Shown here piece after piece: positions 62,059-64,000 of a DNA stretch of 64,000 nucleotides (position 1 is its first letter; each line of letters begins with the position of its first letter). Both the position numbers and the translations under genes were made by a program. The notes beneath the pieces are model-generated. The model searched no databases. It had not been told where the DNA came from and worked only from the letters and a program-made list of their open reading frames with translations. Origin of the DNA: Rotaria sp. Silwood1 (lineage: Eukaryota > Rotifera > Eurotatoria > Philodinida > Philodinidae); contig CAJNOP010000011.1 of assembly GCA_905250075.1 (NCBI GenBank), positions 3,465,957 through 3,529,956 on the forward strand, in the 5' to 3' direction.

Positions 62059-62737
62059 AAAGAATATGTCCTTATTAAGGATAAAAACTAGCTTGTCGTC
62101 GTTATTAGGGTCAAAAAACAGCTACCGTCGTTACGTTATTAGGGTCAAAAATAACTATCGTCGTTATTAAGGTCAAAAAATAGCTTGCCGTCGTTATTAG
62201 GGTCAAAAAAATTACTGAACGTCGTTATTAAGGACAAAAAATTGTTGGCCGTCGTAATTAAGGTCATTTTGTTAAAAATCAATTTTAGATATTTTTTCAT
62301 TATATTTTGCATTCCACTAAAAGATAGTTGCTTCTTCGTGAACCGCTAGATGATAGTAGAGTTTGATTTGCTCTACAAAATTGTCTAAGACACCATATCT
62401 CGATTTCCCACAGAAAACGTGAAAAAAGGTTTTTTTCTTTAAAATTAGTTTTTCTCTTATATTTTGCTGGAGAGTCGTTATTAGGGTCAGTAATTTTGCT
62501 GGCCGACGTTATTAGGGAATCGATACTTAATAACGACGGAGAGACCTCTTCATCATAGACCGCTAATGTCTCCATGGTAACATGTAGGTAAAACCAAGAT
62601 TTATACATCATTCGAAAGAGGAGCATCTAAGGATTCTCAAAATATAAAAATGATTTTGATTGGATCTACAGCAGATGAATACGAAGCAAAATAAAAGAAG
62701 ACAAAATTGTCGCGTCGTTATTAGGGAAATTTTCTCT

Positions 62738-62850
62738 ATATATCAGCTGATTTTGACCAATACAAATAGACAGAAAAGAACATAATTTTCTTTGCTGTCT
62801 GTTTTGTTCTTTTCTGTCTATTTGGATCAGTCAAAATCATCTGATATATA
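62738..62850. repeat. Short hairpin element abutting the 4.2-kb element
   Basis: ATATATCAGCTGATTTTGAC (62738) pairs with GTCAAAATCATCTGATATAT (ending near 62849); total arms of 45 bp with 4-5 mismatches and a 22-bp loop. It is followed by a TA microsatellite. A small MITE is likely. Confidence 0.7.
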
Positions 62851-63060
62851 TATATATATGATAGTTTTCTTCTCTTAATTTTGTCTTATAATTTTTTCTT
62901 GATAATGGTCATAGTTATCATCGAAAGCTTGATATTGCATTTTGTATAATTATTATATTAACTACCACCTTATTATATAATCGTGTGTATAAAATATATT
63001 ATTGAATAAAAAGCATTTTGGTTAATATATAAATTTATTAAAATTAATTAAATTTTTAAA
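62851..63060. other. Spacer upstream of hAT transposase
   Basis: AT-rich 210 bp. It should hold the promoter of the transposase frame; no CAG-type hAT terminus is visible here. Confidence 0.4.
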
Positions 63061-64000
63061 ATGTCAAATTCTGCCAGTTCATCAACAACATTGGGTTGTT
63101 CAAGTTCAACGAATAATATAACTGAATTAAAGTAATCTGTGGTGAATAAATTTTTTATTGATGTTCAAGCAAGAAAACCAAATTCGTGGCATGGTAAATG
63201 CTCAATATGTTCACAAGGTGTTGCTGATACATATGGCACCACGTCTAATTTTGTACGACATATGAAGACAAAACATGAAAGTGAATATGAAGAATGGTTA
63301 GCTAAGAAAAATGTTAATCTTGATACAAAACAACGAAATATTGATGATATGATAAAGCAAAAAACAAGTAAATATTTATCAATTAATCCAAGACAAGTTA
63401 AATTAACTGAATCAATAATAAAAGATTTAATAATTGAATGTGGTATACCATTATCATTAGTAGAACAAAATGGTTTTAAAAATTTCATGGAAATAGTTGA
63501 TCCAATGTATTCACTTTTAAGTCGTCGACAAATAACTCGTGATAAACTTCCAAAATTACATGATAATATGATTACGAAATTAAAAGTATTATGTAATAAT
63601 GTTGAACATGTATCAGTTACATTAGATTTATGGAGTGATAGACGTTTACGTTCTTATATCGGTATTACTTTACATACATTTGTTGATGGTGAATTAAGAT
63701 CATATTTATTGTCATTTGCACCATTAAAAGGTCGCCATACAGCTGATGTTTTACTGGCTGAATTTGAAAAAGTAATTAACTATTATCGTATTGAAAAGAA
63801 ATTAGTACGTTTAATTACCGATAATGCAGCTAATAATATAAAAGCATTTGATAATATTTTACTTCCAGGATTTGAAACATATTTTGAAAATGATGGTCGT
63901 AACAATGATGATGAATCATTACAAGATAATGATGATGATTCTAATGATCATTTTGAATTAGTATCGTTAGATGATGATATTGTTCAATGTTTAAGTGAAA
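63061..64000 (+). pseudogene. BED-finger hAT transposase, 5' part, in-frame stop, runs off the window
   Basis: DNA transposase of the hAT superfamily. The frame starts MSNSASSSTTLGCSS at 63061, hits TAA at 63133-63135, and then stays open in the same frame to the end of the window. After the stop comes a BED zinc finger: Cys codons at 63199 and 63208, His codons at 63259 and 63274 (C-x2-C, H-x4-H). Then HVSVTLDLWSD with the probable first catalytic Asp at 63625, GRHTADVL, and RLITDNAANN with the probable second acidic residue at 63820; an acidic insert (DNDDDSNDH) follows. The catalytic Glu and dimerisation region lie outside. The stop makes this copy inactive unless a tiny intron removes it or translation starts downstream. 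Confidence 0.85.

Larger units (their letters stand above)
58503..62737. mobile_element. 4.2-kb element with 630-690-bp inverted arms
   Basis: Left arm 58503-59130 and right arm about 62051-62737 are inverted copies, with outer ends AGAAAATTTCCCTAATAACG. The words CCCTAATAACGACG, CCTTAATAACGACG and close variants recur about seven times per arm. The outer two thirds of the arms are essentially identical, whereas the inner ends differ in repeat number. A 108-codon frame occurs identically in both arms (58611-58937 +, 62300-62626 -). The interior holds a pogo-like coding remnant and a further fold-back. The AAATTT at the border is self-complementary, so a target duplication cannot be told from arm sequence. 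Confidence 0.8.

Noticed and set aside
1-64000. CRISPR arrays, rRNA, tRNA or spliced-leader RNA genes, bacterial-type operons
   Set aside because: No regularly spaced identical repeats, no cloverleaf or rRNA core words noticed; all solid genes have introns and metazoan homologues. A covariance-model scan was not possible, so a tRNA could still be missed.

Overview
This is an AT-rich metazoan nuclear window with many short introns (mostly 45-80 bp, GT..AG, T-rich 3' ends). The protein set, intron style and AT-rich codon usage suggest a rotifer, most likely a bdelloid. That assignment is inference; no species-diagnostic sequence is present.

The left two thirds (1-49,213) is ordinary gene-bearing DNA. 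In order: a complete TAO-type STE20 kinase (1,429-11,310, +, 17 exons, 1,018 codons); a Nedd4-family-interacting protein with PPxY motifs and three membrane segments (11,818-13,950, +); a small ankyrin-repeat protein (15,062-15,906, -); a complete VPS35L endosomal-retrieval subunit (19,726-27,962, +, 22 exons, 972 codons); a large secreted matrix protein with two successive F-spondin modules, thrombospondin type 1 repeats and Kunitz domains (29,532-38,581, -, 28 constitutive exons plus one apparently mutually exclusive exon, 1,461 codons); a six-AT-hook chromatin protein (41,105-41,957, -); a second ankyrin protein (43,057-44,274, -); and an unrecognised basic protein (47,707-49,213, -). Exon lengths of each reconstructed gene sum to a full reading frame, which supports the splice models. 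The genes look like unrelated single-copy housekeeping or developmental loci, not a pathway cluster.

The right third (about 49.2-64 kb) holds no ordinary gene and is crowded with mobile-element remains: Tc1- and mariner-type transposase relics, a pogo/Tigger-like transposase C-terminus with a spliced tail, the start of a BED-finger hAT transposase, and a dense series of palindromic (fold-back) elements. Similar elements occur as isolated insertions in the left part: a 600-bp fold-back and a hAT-like element with an 8-bp target duplication inside the kinase gene's last intron, and a decayed mariner upstream of the spondin gene.

The most unusual material is this fold-back DNA. Several palindromes that differ in most of their sequence share one short internal core related to CTCCTCTTTCGAATGAT. 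The hAT-like element is built of head-to-head arrays of a roughly 115-bp unit, and its centre is unassembled (Ns 9,309-9,596). A 4.2-kb element at 58.5-62.7 kb has 630-690-bp inverted arms, identical over at least 170 bp, studded with copies of CCCTAATAACGACG. I saw no CRISPR array, rRNA or tRNA gene and no viral gene.
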